Source of the DNA: Denitratisoma sp. DHT3
Lineage (GTDB): Bacteria; Pseudomonadota; Gammaproteobacteria; Burkholderiales; Rhodocyclaceae
Reading direction: 5' to 3'
Length of the DNA stretch: 64,000 nt
NCBI RefSeq assembly: GCF_007833355.1
Contig: NZ_CP020914.1
Coordinates: 1,536,047-1,600,046 of the forward strand
Of this stretch, positions 18,172-29,500 are shown piece by piece. The notes below the pieces were generated by a model. The model was not told the origin of the DNA. It saw only the letters and a list, made by a program, of their open reading frames with translations, and did no database searches. Numbering within the stretch: position 1 is the first letter of the stretch; each line of letters starts with the position of its first letter. The translations under genes were made by a program, and so were the position numbers.

Positions 18172-19704
18172 GTGCTGACAACAAATACGGCAGCAGAACT
18201 TTTTCGGCACCTGAGCGCGGAGAAAGCCGTGCTCTATCGCTGCATCATGGATGTATTCGCTGCGGCCAAGCGGCAGTACCGCCTCCAATTGCGGCCTGAT
18301 GAGGTGCTCGCTGAAGCCAACTGGTCCGGTTCTCCACCACGTCTCGAAGAAATTAGCAGTGCTCTGGCCCAACTGGCCGAGTGGGGCAACCTTGAATCCC
18401 AGCCCGACACTGCGCGCGTGTCGTCGCTGAATGACTTCTACCGTGCCCGGTTTCTCTATCGCCTCTCCCACGGAGGCGAAGCGGTGGAAGCAGGTTTGAC
18501 GGTCTTTTTCCAGACCTTGTACCGTCGTGCCGAGCTACAGACCGTCGCCCTGGAAGACATTACCAGCCGCCTTCTTGCTCTGCGTCAATTGATTGACGAC
18601 ACCACGTCGCCCAATGGCCCTGACGTTGCCAAGGTGCATGAAGTGTTGCGCGATCTGGTCCGCGTTTTTGAAGATCTGGCCGAAAACGCACAAGCCTTCA
18701 TGGCCGGCGTGGCTCGCAGCCTAGAGCTGCAGCAGGCTGATGCGAATGCGGTCATCACCTACAAACGACGCCTGATCGACTACCTTGAGCGGTTCATGGG
18801 CGATTTGGTCCGCCGTTCAGAGGCCATTGCCCAGCTCATTCAATACCTATCCTCCCGCATCGATCACATTTTTCTGCAGATTGCTGAGCGCGAGGCAACC
18901 GACGCGGCACCGGGTGATACCCAAGACCTGATAGACGAAAAAATGCGTCGCTGGCAAGGATGGCGAGAGCGATGGAAAGGACTTCAAGGCTGGTTCCTGT
19001 CAACGGGAGCGGAACCGCCTCAGGCGGAACTGCTGCGCGCCCGGGCACGGGCAGCGATCCCCCAGCTATTGGGCGCCATCGCGGCCATGAACGAACGGCG
19101 CAGCGGGCGCAGCGACCGTTCGGCGGACTTTCGGATGCTCGCCCAATGGTTTGCGGCCTGCGAAACCGAGAGCGAAGCGCACCGCCTTGCGCGTGCAGCT
19201 TTTGCGCTCCAGCCTGCCCGACATTTTTCACTGAACACGCAGCCAGAAGACGATCTTCCAGCGAGCACCTCCTGGATGGATGCGCCGCCTTTGCAGATCA
19301 GCCCGCGCCTGCGTGAATACGGCGAAGCAGCGCCCCGTGGCCCGCTGGCCCGGGTGCGTGACCGCAGCGCTGATCGGGCGTTGATGGCGCAACAGCTCTC
19401 GGAAGAATCGCGCCAGGTGGAGGCGGCACGGCAGCGCCTGGCCACCGGTCAACCGATCAAGCTCTCTGATCTGGGGGATCTGGACACGCACGCATTTGGC
19501 TTGTTCCTCAGCCTGCTGGGAGAAGCGCTGGCCGAGCAGGCGCACCCGGACCAGATGGTGGAGCGCCAGACAGGTGATGGCCTGCTTCACATACGGATGA
19601 AGCCCTTGGAGGTGGACAGTCATGCCCACATCACCACATCAAGCGGCGTATTCTCGGGTCGCGACCACCTGCTCACAATCTCCCTGACCCAGGAGTCGAT
19701 GTGA
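18172..19704 (+). CDS. jetA: Wadjet type II component JetA (DUF2397, TIGR02677)
   Basis: First gene of a four-gene Wadjet system, an SMC-like complex that cuts closed circular plasmid DNA and so limits transformation. JetA is the kleisin-like subunit. The 510-residue protein begins with a winged-helix region (FRHLSAEKAVLYRCIMDVF then LRPDEVLAEANW), continues as a long helical body, and ends with the DUF2397 C-terminal part (RMKPLEVDSHAHITTSSGVFSGRDHLLTI). GTG at 18172 is chosen because an AGGGAGAG site lies 8 nt before it; an in-frame TTG at 18136 lacks one. It overlaps jetB by GTGA. Confidence 0.9.
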   Translation: MLTTNTAAELFRHLSAEKAVLYRCIMDVFAAAKRQYRLQLRPDEVLAEANWSGSPPRLEEISSALAQLAEWGNLESQPDTARVSSLNDFYRARFLYRLSHGGEAVEAGLTVFFQTLYRRAELQTVALEDITSRLLALRQLIDDTTSPNGPDVAKVHEVLRDLVRVFEDLAENAQAFMAGVARSLELQQADANAVITYKRRLIDYLERFMGDLVRRSEAIAQLIQYLSSRIDHIFLQIAEREATDAAPGDTQDLIDEKMRRWQGWRERWKGLQGWFLSTGAEPPQAELLRARARAAIPQLLGAIAAMNERRSGRSDRSADFRMLAQWFAACETESEAHRLARAAFALQPARHFSLNTQPEDDLPASTSWMDAPPLQISPRLREYGEAAPRGPLARVRDRSADRALMAQQLSEESRQVEAARQRLATGQPIKLSDLGDLDTHAFGLFLSLLGEALAEQAHPDQMVERQTGDGLLHIRMKPLEVDSHAHITTSSGVFSGRDHLLTISLTQESM

Positions 19705-20972
19705 ACATTCGCGTTGCGCCAGGAAAAGATAGCCAGCGCATTGGGGATCTCCAAAAGGCGCAACAGCAAGACGAGTTCAGCAGAGGCTTGCGTGCCCTTT
19801 TGATGCGCCCCTTGATGGCCGCGGGACACGAGGACTTTTCTGCAGTACGGCGCCAAGCCGAACGGTTGAGAGACTGGTTCGCCAGGGAAACGGGCTGGCC
19901 TTTGCACGTGGATCGTGAAGGAGCGCGACTGTTCAAACGCCCTGCCAACCTCAGCGACGATACGCGAGGGATTCCCTCTTACGACAAACGGCGCTATGTA
20001 TTGCTCTGCCTGGCCTGCGCCGTGCTGGAACGCGCTGACCCGCAGATAACCCTTCAACTGCTTGGCGAACGCGTGATGCAGTGGGCTTCAGAAACCACGC
20101 TGCAATCGCGAGGCTTTGAGTTCACGCTTCGCACTGCCGCAGATCGGCGTGACCTTGTCGCTGTCTGCAGAACCTTGCTTGAGCAAGGCGTTTTGCAACG
20201 CGTAGCAGGAGAGGAAGAGGGCTTCATTCACGATGGCAATGGAGCACAGCACGACGCTCTTTACGATGTGCAAAGGCGAATGCTGGCCGGTATGCTGGCC
20301 GCTGTGCGTGGTCCCTCTACCTGGCGCTCCGAGGATGCGCCCATTGAGTTCGAGGATCGTCTGCAGTCTCTGGTCGTCGAACACCAGGTCGAGAGCGAAC
20401 AGGGGCGACGTGACGCCTTGCGCCACCACCTTGCTCGACGTCTACTGGACGATCCCGTGATCTACACCGCCTCGCTCGATCCGGATGCGCAAGCGTATTT
20501 CATCAATCAGCGAGGCACTATGGCCAGCCGTCTATGCGAAGCCGCTGCCTTGACCGCTGAGCAACGCGCCGAGGGGCTGGCACTGACCGACGAATCCGGT
20601 CAGTTGACTGATGTCTCGATGCCTGCAGAAGGCACCGAAGCGCATGCCACGCTGCTGGTGGCCGAACATCTTGCACAACGCCTACGTCTCGATTCCGGAT
20701 CCGCAGGAACCACGGACGAGGCGATTGCAGCTTTTTTGCGTGGAGCCGTCGAGCGGTATGGCCGCTATTGGCGCAAGTCGGTGCGAGAGCCCGGGGCGGA
20801 ACGGGAACTGGCCGACATCGCACTGGACAGGCTTTACAAGCTGCAATTGGTCCATCGCGAGGACGGTTGGATTCACCCCCTCCCTGCCATCGCAAGATTT
20901 GCGCTCGGAGAAACCCAGGTACGCCCACCGGCATCCCGCCCCGGCCAACTAGATACGCTGTTTGACGAATGA
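19701..20972 (+). CDS. jetB: Wadjet type II component JetB (DUF2398, TIGR02678)
   Basis: A 423-residue winged-helix-rich protein of the DUF2398 family, the KITE-like partner in the Wadjet complex. Recognisable segments are the start KAQQQDEFSRGLRALLMRPLM, the DYDKRRYVLLCLACAVLERA-type block (here PSYDKRRYVLLCLACAVLERADPQ at about residue 92-115), EFTLRTAADRRDLVAVCRTLLEQGVL and the C-terminal LADIALDRLYKLQLV. It starts with GTG overlapping the jetA stop and ends with ATGA at jetC, so expression is tightly coupled. Complete, no damage seen. Confidence 0.9.
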   Translation: MNIRVAPGKDSQRIGDLQKAQQQDEFSRGLRALLMRPLMAAGHEDFSAVRRQAERLRDWFARETGWPLHVDREGARLFKRPANLSDDTRGIPSYDKRRYVLLCLACAVLERADPQITLQLLGERVMQWASETTLQSRGFEFTLRTAADRRDLVAVCRTLLEQGVLQRVAGEEEGFIHDGNGAQHDALYDVQRRMLAGMLAAVRGPSTWRSEDAPIEFEDRLQSLVVEHQVESEQGRRDALRHHLARRLLDDPVIYTASLDPDAQAYFINQRGTMASRLCEAAALTAEQRAEGLALTDESGQLTDVSMPAEGTEAHATLLVAEHLAQRLRLDSGSAGTTDEAIAAFLRGAVERYGRYWRKSVREPGAERELADIALDRLYKLQLVHREDGWIHPLPAIARFALGETQVRPPASRPGQLDTLFDE

Positions 20973-23900
20973 CCGACACTCTCTTCAACCCACAGCTGCC
21001 GCATCGCCCAGCCCTCCCCGAACCCCAGCGGGAGCGCTGGCAGCCGCTGAGGCTAGGCCTGGTCGAACTCTTTCACTATGACAGCGAGGAATTCTGGTTC
21101 AGGGACGGCCATTTGCTCCTGCGCGGCAACAACGGGACAGGCAAGTCCAAGGTGCTCTCGCTGACCTTGCCTTTCCTGTTCGATGCCCAACTGCGGCCTT
21201 CCCGCATTGAGCCCGATGGTGACAACGGCAAAAGGATGGCCTGGAACCTTCTGATGAGTTCCTATCAGCGACGTATCGGCTACACCTGGATCGAATTTGG
21301 TCGCCGTACCGCAGATGGTGATACGCACTACCTCACACTGGGCGCCGGCCTGTCGGCTGCAGTAGGAAAAACACAGGTGGACAGTTGGTTCTTCCTCCTT
21401 GAGGGTGAGCCCAGTGACTCTGGTCCCCGCATTGGCCAGGATATCTGGCTTACCAATGAGCAGAGGATGGTTCTCACCCGGGAGCGGTTGCGCGAAGCGC
21501 TTGAAGGGCAAGGTCGCGGCAAGGTTTTCGAGAACGCTCACAGCTACCGTCGTGCGGTCGATGAACGCCTGTTCCAGCTCGGAATTAAGCGCTATGAAGC
21601 GCTGATGGACACCTTGATCCAGCTACGTCAGCCCCAGTTGTCAAAGAAGCCGGATGAAGCAGGTCTGTCGCATGCGCTGACCGAAGCGCTACCGCCCATG
21701 CCGACCGAACTGCTCAGCGATGTGGCAGAGGCCCTCAACCAGCTGGAAGAAGATCGCATTCAGCTGGAAGAGATCCGATCACTGGAGCGGGCTATCAAAC
21801 ATTTCGAACAGCGCTATCGCACGTACGCAGGCACGGTCACGCGACGTCAAACGCGAGAACTCAGACAGGCCCAGACGGGGTTCGACAACGCAAGTGAAGG
21901 ACGCAACAAAGCACACGCAGACTTGAAGGATGCCCAGTACGTAGAGGATCAGGCCAAAAACGATCACACAGAGACAAAACAACTTCTGGCCACTGCCCGG
22001 ACTCGTCTAGAAACGCTTCAAAGCGATCCGGCCAATCAAGATGCCAACCGTTTGAGTCATGCTGAAACCGATACCAAGGAACGGAAGACTGAAGCTGACG
22101 CCGCAGAAGCACTCCGTAATCAGGCCCGGCAGCACCTGACCCGTGAGGAAGAGCGCAGCCGCCGATCAAACCAACGCTCCACGGAGGCCAAGACTGAGCT
22201 CCTGACAGCACGCGCTCGCTGCGCCGAAGTAGCTGAAATGGCGACCACGGGCTCCGCACTATCGGACAACCTACTAATCGCCCTTGCGCCGGAAGAGCTG
22301 CCCCGATTGGCGCCAGCAGAAATCGCACGAGCGGCAACTTTGCTACGCGATGCCACCAGCAAACGCAGGGAGGAGATTCGTCATCTGGAGCTGCGACATA
22401 CTGCGGTAAATGTCAAGCAACAGGCGCTGGTCAATCTGCAGGCCTCTCAACGAGATCGCCAGGCAGAGCTGGAAGATGCGGCAGAACGCCGCGCTGAGGC
22501 CGATCTGAGTACCGAAAGTGCTGGCAACGAACTGATCGATGCGTGGCACGCCCATTGTTCCAGCCTGACTCGTTTGCACCTTGACCCTGTTGCCCCACTG
22601 GAACAGCTTGTTGACTGGATTGCTCGCCCGGAAGGTGCCAACCCCATTCAAGAGGCCTTGAACGAGGCATATCGGCTATCGACCCAACACCACGCCAGTC
22701 AGCACTCGACGTTGACCACCCAACAGAACACCCTCCAGTCTGAACGAGCAGAGCTCAGCACCGAAAGGGACCGATTGCTTGCCGGCCACGATGCGGTTCC
22801 CACGCCGCCAGCCATGCGGGCAGCAGGTGTCCGCGATGGACGCCCTGGGGCTCCATTGTGGCGACTGGTTGACTTTCAATCTGAGCTCGACGCAAAGCAG
22901 CGTGCAGGGTTGGAGGCTGCACTCGAAGCCTCAGGCCTGCTGGACGCCTGGCTGGCTCCCGATGGCGCATTGACCGACGAACACGGTGCACTACTGCTTG
23001 ACAGCTCATGGGCACGTCGCCCCCCGGTCCTTGGTAACAGCCTCGCGAGTGCGCTGTATCCCGTCGTACCTCATGACAGCGCAGTGACCTCGGCACTTGT
23101 TACGTCCTTGCTCACTACCGTGGCGTTCGGGACGGTAGACCAGGGCGAGAGTGAATCGTGGATCAGCGAGCAAGGCGGTTACCGCTTGGGTGCCCTCGCC
23201 GGCGCTTGGCAGAAGCCACAAGCCGTCTTCATCGGTCACACAGCCCGCGCGAACGCGCGACAATGCCGTCTCAACGAAATTGCCGACTCCCTGGGTAAGA
23301 TCGAAGCCATGCAGGAGGAGTTACAGCAAAAATTCCAGAACCTTGTGCAGGACAGACAAGAAGCGGAGCGCGAATGGAAGGGAGCCCCGTCCGAACATCC
23401 GCTGCGCGCGGCGATTCTCGCCGCAGCCAGTGCAGAGCGGGAGGTTCTCCAGGCTCGCCAGCGTCTTGACGCCGCTGATGCCCAATGTCGAGTCGCTGAA
23501 GCGGAACTTCAGTCCGCCCGAGAGACATTGGAGCGCGATGCCGCTGACCTTCAACTGCCCTCGGTGCTTGCAGACTTGTTGCCTATCAATGGCGCACTGG
23601 ATCGATTCGGCGACGCGCATCAGCAGCTAGCCCTGGCAACACGGGAATGGTGCAGTGCCTGGCCTGACTATCAGGTGCAACAGGAGCGCGAGAAAGAGGC
23701 TATTGAAACCTTGAGCGAACGGGAGGCATCGTTCCTCACTGCCAGCGAGCGCGCAGCGCAATCAGCTGCTCGGTACGAAGTACTAAAGAACTTGATTGGC
23801 GCAAAGGTTGAAACACTGCGTCAGCAGCTGCAAGCTGCGTCCGCAGAAGTCTCGGTTGCTAATGGTGCGTGGGAAGCCGCCCAGTCAGCATTGACCACGG

Positions 23901-25138
23901 CAAGCGAAAAGCGTGCGGTGGCGGCAAGCCAAGCAGATAGCGCCGATGCAGTGCTGACTGAGCGAACAGCCACCCGCGCACACGCCATAGAACGTCTGCA
24001 GCGATTCACTGAGAGCAGCTTGCTGGCGTCCGCTCTTCCGGATTTTCCGCTTCCGGACGGGAATATCCCCTGGACCATTGATCCAGCCCTGAATCTCGCT
24101 CGCCGGGCGGAGCAGGCCCTCGCCCACATTGCTGACGACGAGGCTGCATGGAGCCGTATTCAACGGCAAATTGCTGAAGACCTGACTGAGTTGCAGCGAT
24201 CACTCAGCTCGCTGGGGCATCAGGCGACCTCGGAACCCAACGACTGGGGGTTCTCCGTCCATGTCACCTACCTGAACAGGCCTGAGCGACCCGATGCCCT
24301 CGCCAATCGACTGGCCGACGAGATCACGCAACGAAGTGAACTGCTTACCGCCAAAGAGCGGGAAGTTCTGGAAAACCACTTGCAGGCGGAGATCGCTGCC
24401 GAGATTCAGCGCTTGATGCGCGCGGCCGATAAACAGGTGGAAGCAATCAACGAAGAGCTCCGAAAACGCCCCACGTCCACGGGAGTACGCTACCGTCTGC
24501 AGTGGCTCCCTCTGACACCAGAACAGGGGGCGCCAACCGGTCTTGATGTTGCTCGCGAACGCCTGCTCAACAGAAGTGCTGACATGTGGTCGGCAGAAGA
24601 TCGGAGCGCGGTGGGTGCGATGCTCCAGCAGCAAATCGCCGCGGAGCGCGCACGTGCAGATTCCGACATAACTGGTTCAAGCCTGGTCGAACAATTGGCA
24701 ATGGCGCTGGATTATCGCCGCTGGCATCGATTCAGCGTACAAAGGCATCAGGACGGCCAATGGCGCAAGCTCTCCGGTCCCGCCTCCAGCGGGGAACGCG
24801 CACTCGGTCTGACCGTCCCCCTATTTGCGGCCATTTCCAGCTTCTATGGGCGAGGAGGTAGTCCGCACGCGCCTCGCCTGATGCTGCTCGATGAGGCGTT
24901 TGCAGGCATCGACGACGCGGCCCGTGCGCATTGCATGGGACTGATACGCGAGTTCGACCTGGATTTCGTGATCACCAGTGAACGCGAGTGGGCCTGCTAC
25001 GCGGAGCTGCCTGGCGTATCGATCTGCCAACTCCAACGTCGTGAAGGCGTGGATGCGGTATTTGTCTCCCGTTGGGCTTGGGATGGTCGAGCCAAGCGGC
25101 GAGAAGACGACCCGGACCGCCGCTTTCCTACGCAATGA
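20969..25138 (+). CDS. jetC: Wadjet type II component JetC, SMC-like ATPase (TIGR02680)
   Basis: A 1389-residue condensin-like ATPase, the motor that extrudes DNA loops. The N-terminal head has Walker A LRGNNGTGKSK (about residues 50-60). Two very long coiled-coil arms (about 260-500 and 760-1060, rich in E, A, Q, R) flank a central hinge-like region (about 600-740). The C-terminal head has the signature SSGERALGLTVPL and Walker B PRLMLLDEAFAGID, then VITSERE. All ATPase motifs are intact. ATGA overlaps join it to jetB and jetD. Length and arms match the type II JetC family. Confidence 0.93.
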   Translation: MTDTLFNPQLPHRPALPEPQRERWQPLRLGLVELFHYDSEEFWFRDGHLLLRGNNGTGKSKVLSLTLPFLFDAQLRPSRIEPDGDNGKRMAWNLLMSSYQRRIGYTWIEFGRRTADGDTHYLTLGAGLSAAVGKTQVDSWFFLLEGEPSDSGPRIGQDIWLTNEQRMVLTRERLREALEGQGRGKVFENAHSYRRAVDERLFQLGIKRYEALMDTLIQLRQPQLSKKPDEAGLSHALTEALPPMPTELLSDVAEALNQLEEDRIQLEEIRSLERAIKHFEQRYRTYAGTVTRRQTRELRQAQTGFDNASEGRNKAHADLKDAQYVEDQAKNDHTETKQLLATARTRLETLQSDPANQDANRLSHAETDTKERKTEADAAEALRNQARQHLTREEERSRRSNQRSTEAKTELLTARARCAEVAEMATTGSALSDNLLIALAPEELPRLAPAEIARAATLLRDATSKRREEIRHLELRHTAVNVKQQALVNLQASQRDRQAELEDAAERRAEADLSTESAGNELIDAWHAHCSSLTRLHLDPVAPLEQLVDWIARPEGANPIQEALNEAYRLSTQHHASQHSTLTTQQNTLQSERAELSTERDRLLAGHDAVPTPPAMRAAGVRDGRPGAPLWRLVDFQSELDAKQRAGLEAALEASGLLDAWLAPDGALTDEHGALLLDSSWARRPPVLGNSLASALYPVVPHDSAVTSALVTSLLTTVAFGTVDQGESESWISEQGGYRLGALAGAWQKPQAVFIGHTARANARQCRLNEIADSLGKIEAMQEELQQKFQNLVQDRQEAEREWKGAPSEHPLRAAILAAASAEREVLQARQRLDAADAQCRVAEAELQSARETLERDAADLQLPSVLADLLPINGALDRFGDAHQQLALATREWCSAWPDYQVQQEREKEAIETLSEREASFLTASERAAQSAARYEVLKNLIGAKVETLRQQLQAASAEVSVANGAWEAAQSALTTASEKRAVAASQADSADAVLTERTATRAHAIERLQRFTESSLLASALPDFPLPDGNIPWTIDPALNLARRAEQALAHIADDEAAWSRIQRQIAEDLTELQRSLSSLGHQATSEPNDWGFSVHVTYLNRPERPDALANRLADEITQRSELLTAKEREVLENHLQAEIAAEIQRLMRAADKQVEAINEELRKRPTSTGVRYRLQWLPLTPEQGAPTGLDVARERLLNRSADMWSAEDRSAVGAMLQQQIAAERARADSDITGSSLVEQLAMALDYRRWHRFSVQRHQDGQWRKLSGPASSGERALGLTVPLFAAISSFYGRGGSPHAPRLMLLDEAFAGIDDAARAHCMGLIREFDLDFVITSEREWACYAELPGVSICQLQRREGVDAVFVSRWAWDGRAKRREDDPDRRFPTQ

Positions 25139-26409
25139 CCCATATGGCGAACGATCCTGGTATTGATCCAAGGCTGATCCGACGGCTAGGGGGCACTGAG
25201 CTTGCTGGCTTGCGGCAGCGGATGAGGCGGCATTTCGAGCGCTATGGACTCAACCCGGAAAAACCTGTTCTCCATCTAATCAACCTAAACGCTGTTGAAC
25301 ACGAGGCCTTGGCTCTGCTCATCGGTCTCTCTTCCCGTTCCACACGATCTGTCCGAATCGACATTGCAAGACTCGACGCAGTACTGCGTGATGCCGGTCT
25401 GGCCAGCTCGCTTCATGAAGCCTTAGAAAAACTGGATGGCCCCATCGTGAACCGAGCGGAAGCCAAGGCCGAGCTGCAGTCACGTTGGTCCCGTGTCACG
25501 GACGATCAAGGGCTACATCCCACGCTGTGCGCGTGGTTGCAGGGAGCATCAACCGTCGGCCTGCTCAAGCGGGTGTCCAAACAATCCCCTCAAACTGCCC
25601 ATCAACTCCTGCGGCAAGCACACATGATCATGGGCCGCCTGCCGGCCCAAGGTCTGACACGCGCCCAACTCGCTGCCGATACGCTCGGCAACGCGCATGC
25701 ACTCGACAATGGACAAGCAGTGGCAACAGTTGTGCTGGCAGCATTGCAATATGGTGCCAACAACGATAAACAGGAGCAGCCCCCTTCGGAGGAAGCAGAT
25801 GGCACTCCTCGACCAACTGAGCGGGTGCGAGATATCTGGGCTCGATCAGGCGTACTCGTCAACGAGTTGGCCCGCCCTGCCCTATTCCTGAATTTGCCAG
25901 TCCGCACACCATCAGCTTCACTAGCCGCACAAGGAGAACCAGGCTACCTTTCCCTGCGTCTGCTCTTGAGAACCCCGCCTGTCTGGGACGTTGCGGATCA
26001 GATAATCTATGTCTGTGAGAACCCCAACATCGTCTCGATTGCAGCGGATCGACTAGGCACAGCCTGTGCCCCACTCGTTTGCACCGACGGCATGCCTGCC
26101 GCCGCTCAGCGGGTGTTGTTAAAACAGCTGGTCGACTCAGGGGCTAAGCTGCTATATCACGGCGACTTTGATTGGGCCGGGATCCACATCGCTAATAACG
26201 TCATGAAGCTCTACGAATGCAGCCCCTGGCGCTTTGGGGCCGCGGACTACTTACAGGCGATCGAGTCAGCGCCGCCTAAAGATCGAGACTTGGAAGAGAC
26301 CGGTGTTGCTGCTTCTTGGGATCCGGATTTGATTGAGGCGATGCAATCACGTGGGATGGCCATCGCTGAGGAGGCTGTGGCATCCCTGCTGGTCAACGAT
26401 CTACGATGA
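25135..26409 (+). CDS. jetD: Wadjet type II nuclease JetD (DUF2399/DUF3323, TIGR02679)
   Basis: A 424-residue nuclease subunit. The N-terminal part is a DUF3323-like domain; the C-terminal half is a Toprim-like DUF2399 domain, with the metal-binding pattern in YVCENPNIVSIAAD (about 300-315), LVCTDGMPAAAQ and YHGDFDWAGIHIAN (about 345-360). In Wadjet this subunit makes the double-strand cut once the motor stalls on a small circle. The ATG at 25135 overlaps the jetC stop (ATGA); a second ATG three codons later is possible. All acidic residues expected for catalysis are present, so the system looks functional. Confidence 0.9.
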   Translation: MTHMANDPGIDPRLIRRLGGTELAGLRQRMRRHFERYGLNPEKPVLHLINLNAVEHEALALLIGLSSRSTRSVRIDIARLDAVLRDAGLASSLHEALEKLDGPIVNRAEAKAELQSRWSRVTDDQGLHPTLCAWLQGASTVGLLKRVSKQSPQTAHQLLRQAHMIMGRLPAQGLTRAQLAADTLGNAHALDNGQAVATVVLAALQYGANNDKQEQPPSEEADGTPRPTERVRDIWARSGVLVNELARPALFLNLPVRTPSASLAAQGEPGYLSLRLLLRTPPVWDVADQIIYVCENPNIVSIAADRLGTACAPLVCTDGMPAAAQRVLLKQLVDSGAKLLYHGDFDWAGIHIANNVMKLYECSPWRFGAADYLQAIESAPPKDRDLEETGVAASWDPDLIEAMQSRGMAIAEEAVASLLVNDLR

Positions 26410-26506
26410 TCTATGCCGCTGTGTTTGCTTTGCCGCCCTTTTTCGAGGCGCCGAAGAAGGCAAAGACGGCAAGCACTCAAACAGGCGTTCCGCATAGACG
26501 AACTCC

Positions 26507-29500
26507 TCACAAGCCATACTTCCATTTCCTGTTCTTGAAAGCCGGTTCGGTACCTTCGAGGATTTCGACGACCCTGGCCTTAATCACTGGCGACTCGATG
26601 CCGCCAGAGATGTAGTTGAAGGTGTTCGTCGCCTTGTCGCATGTGGCGCAGATGATCTGCTCGGCGTCGCACACGACGGCGAGGTTGGGGTTGTGGGTCA
26701 CCATGATGACCTGGCGACGTTGCTTGGCCGCTTTGATGCATTTCACGAGCACCTTGAAGATCGTCTGGTTGTCGAGGTTCTCTTCCGGTTGGTCGATGAT
26801 GATAGGGATGTCGTCCTTGTCCACCAGGAGGTAAAAGACAAGCAGAAGCAGTCCGCGCTCGCCAGGCGAAAGCTGGCTGATTTCCTGCTGGTCGAACGTT
26901 AGCGAATATCTCGGCGCGAGGTAGCTCATACCGAATAGGTAGTCGAAGATGTCCAGGGGATCGCCGCCACGCCGGAGCTGGTCTGCGATCTTCGTTTCGC
27001 GGCCACCGCCTGATTCGCGACGGTCGAAGTGGAGCATGTCATCGATGGTGTCGAGAAATTCCAAGGTGGAATCCACGCCCCCAAAACTGACCTCCTTCAA
27101 CAACCCGCGCATGAGCTGGTTGCTTTCGTCCACACCAGAAAAGCTGCCACGAGATTGGCGGTTGATTCGCGGGAAAAACTGCTCTTGGAAGTTGGACTCT
27201 TCGATGCGCACATCGAAATCCAGGGGTAGATGCATGTCCATCTGGGCAGCTGACTTGACGAATTCCTGCACAGGCTCATACAGCCGGCGGTATTCCTCAA
27301 CCGTTTTGACAATCTGCTCGTGTACTTTTTTGGCCAGCTCCATACGGCTGGCCCTCAACCCCGCGAGCTTGGCTGGAAGGGCGCCCAGCGACTCGATTTC
27401 TGCCTTGAACCATTCGATTGATTGGGCCTTTTCCTTGTTGCCCACGAGTTCTTCCTTGGCTCGCTCCCACTTCGCAACCTGCTCTTTGAAGAGGACGAAC
27501 AAGCGCTGTTTTTCGCCGAGCTTGCTCTTGATGTCGGCAACGGCAGCCTCGGCCACTTCGCGCCTCTTGTTGAGGCTAAATGGGTCTTGGTTGGTAAGCG
27601 CCACGTCGACGCTCGTGATCGAATCTTTCGCCGCCCTGCTGAGCGCTTCAATTTTCGTGGTGTCGATCTTTAAATCCACCAGCTCGTCCGCTTTCAAGTC
27701 CCCGCCAACCTCCGCCAGCATCGGGGTCAACTCGGCAGCGAACTGGTCGTGGGCTTTTTTGTGGTTGGCGATGGTTTGGGTGATCCGGCTCAGGACGGCT
27801 TGTCGCTTTGCTTCCGTGGCCTTCTTGTCTCGGAGCTGCTTTTCCTCGTCGCGCAGTTTTTTGAGTTCGTCTTCCAGGGCTTGAATCTTCTCTGTCGCAA
27901 CCTTGGACTCTTCCTTGGCTGCGTCCGATGCTGTGGGATCCTCGACCTGCGCGGGCTTTGCTCCTTCTAGGGCAGTCAACTCGGCGACCTTGGCGTCGAG
28001 CTGCTCTTGAAGGGACTGCTTGAACTCATTCGTAAGGCGGCGCTCGGTTTGCAATATGTCGGCGTTGGCCTTCGATATTTCTTTGAGTACTTGCTCGCGA
28101 GCACTGTCGATCTCGGCGACTTTGAAATTGAGCAGCTCGTCCATGGAGCTGTAGCCCAAGCGGGCCTCTTCCGGGACGTGCGTGTAAATGATCTTGCGCA
28201 GTTCGGTGTCAAACGTCGCTGAGCCGCCATCGCCAAGCTCGTTGCACAGCGTCTCAAGGTAGCTTTGCGGCAGATATTTGACCCGCTCCACGCTAGTGTC
28301 GGGTGGGTCTTGGTCGAGATGCCGCTCTGACTCTGTGCCGTCGTGCCAGCCAAGCGCGCCGACGAAGTGAGGGGCGAGCTTGTTTCGTGGGTTTCTGAAG
28401 CGCTTATCGTTCAGAAATGAGAAGCTCTTGAAGTTTTTGGTGTCGCCCGCCAGCGCTGCAATGTCGGCCATGGCGCTCTTCCCGCTGCCCTTGTTACCGA
28501 TGATGGCAACCAAGTCGTGACTCAGCGGCATGTCAATATCAAACCAAGTGTCTGCGAGCGAGGAACCAGGCTTGCGGTTGACCCGAATTTTGGACACGTA
28601 TTTCGTGCGATTGGCCTCGACAAGCAGCCGCTTGGGCGGCGTGTCTCCGATGAACACCCGGTCTTCGAATTCGGTGATGGCCTGCACCAGTCCGTCAAAG
28701 GTTGGATCGGCTTTGATCCAGGTGAAGCAGTTGCCGACGCGATCCTTGTCCGTAGAGCTGCTCAGGGCGTGGGCGTCAGAGCAGTCGAGCAGCGTGGCCT
28801 TGACGTTGGAGTCCGAAAGTTTCTTTCTCGCCGCATCATAGGCGGCGGGGTTGGCCGCAGCGGTGAAAACCAAGTTGGCTTGGTTGATGATGTTGCGCTT
28901 TTCGGCGATGGACTGGTCGTCCCATTTCAGGTTGTCCCACTCGGTCTTGCCAATTGCGATCAAGTATTTTCCTGCGAGATAGTGCCGGTCAAGTGCTTCG
29001 ACAACCTTCTCCAAGCTCACGCACAGGTTGTTGAATCCCTCCTGTAGAGGAGGTGCGTAGTCGGCTTTCTTCTCGGGTGGCGCCGAGTCGATGATCATTT
29101 GCCCGAGCTCGGCCAAGCTGTCTCGGGTTATGACTCCCTTCCATTTTCCATTCCAATTAGTGGAATCGGGAATTAGCTGATAGCTGGGGGCCAGGGAGCC
29201 CAGAAATTGCTGCCGAATGACCTCGGGGTCCAGCGCGTCGAAGACGACGTGCAGGTTGATGCGGTTCCAGCCGGATTGGGAGTAAGTTCCATCTTTGTCC
29301 TTCTTGACCACCCCGGCAAACTTGTCCAGGCGCAGCTCGATTACTGGCAGCACGAGGTCGATGTTTTTCAGCCGGCCCTGCTCTAGCTTGGCCTTGCGCA
29401 CGCGCTCGTAGCCGTCAATGAAGATGTAATCATTGATGCCAATTACTTTGAATTCCGTCGGCAGGGCCTCAAGGTCGAGCAGGAAAGCATCCCAAGCCTC

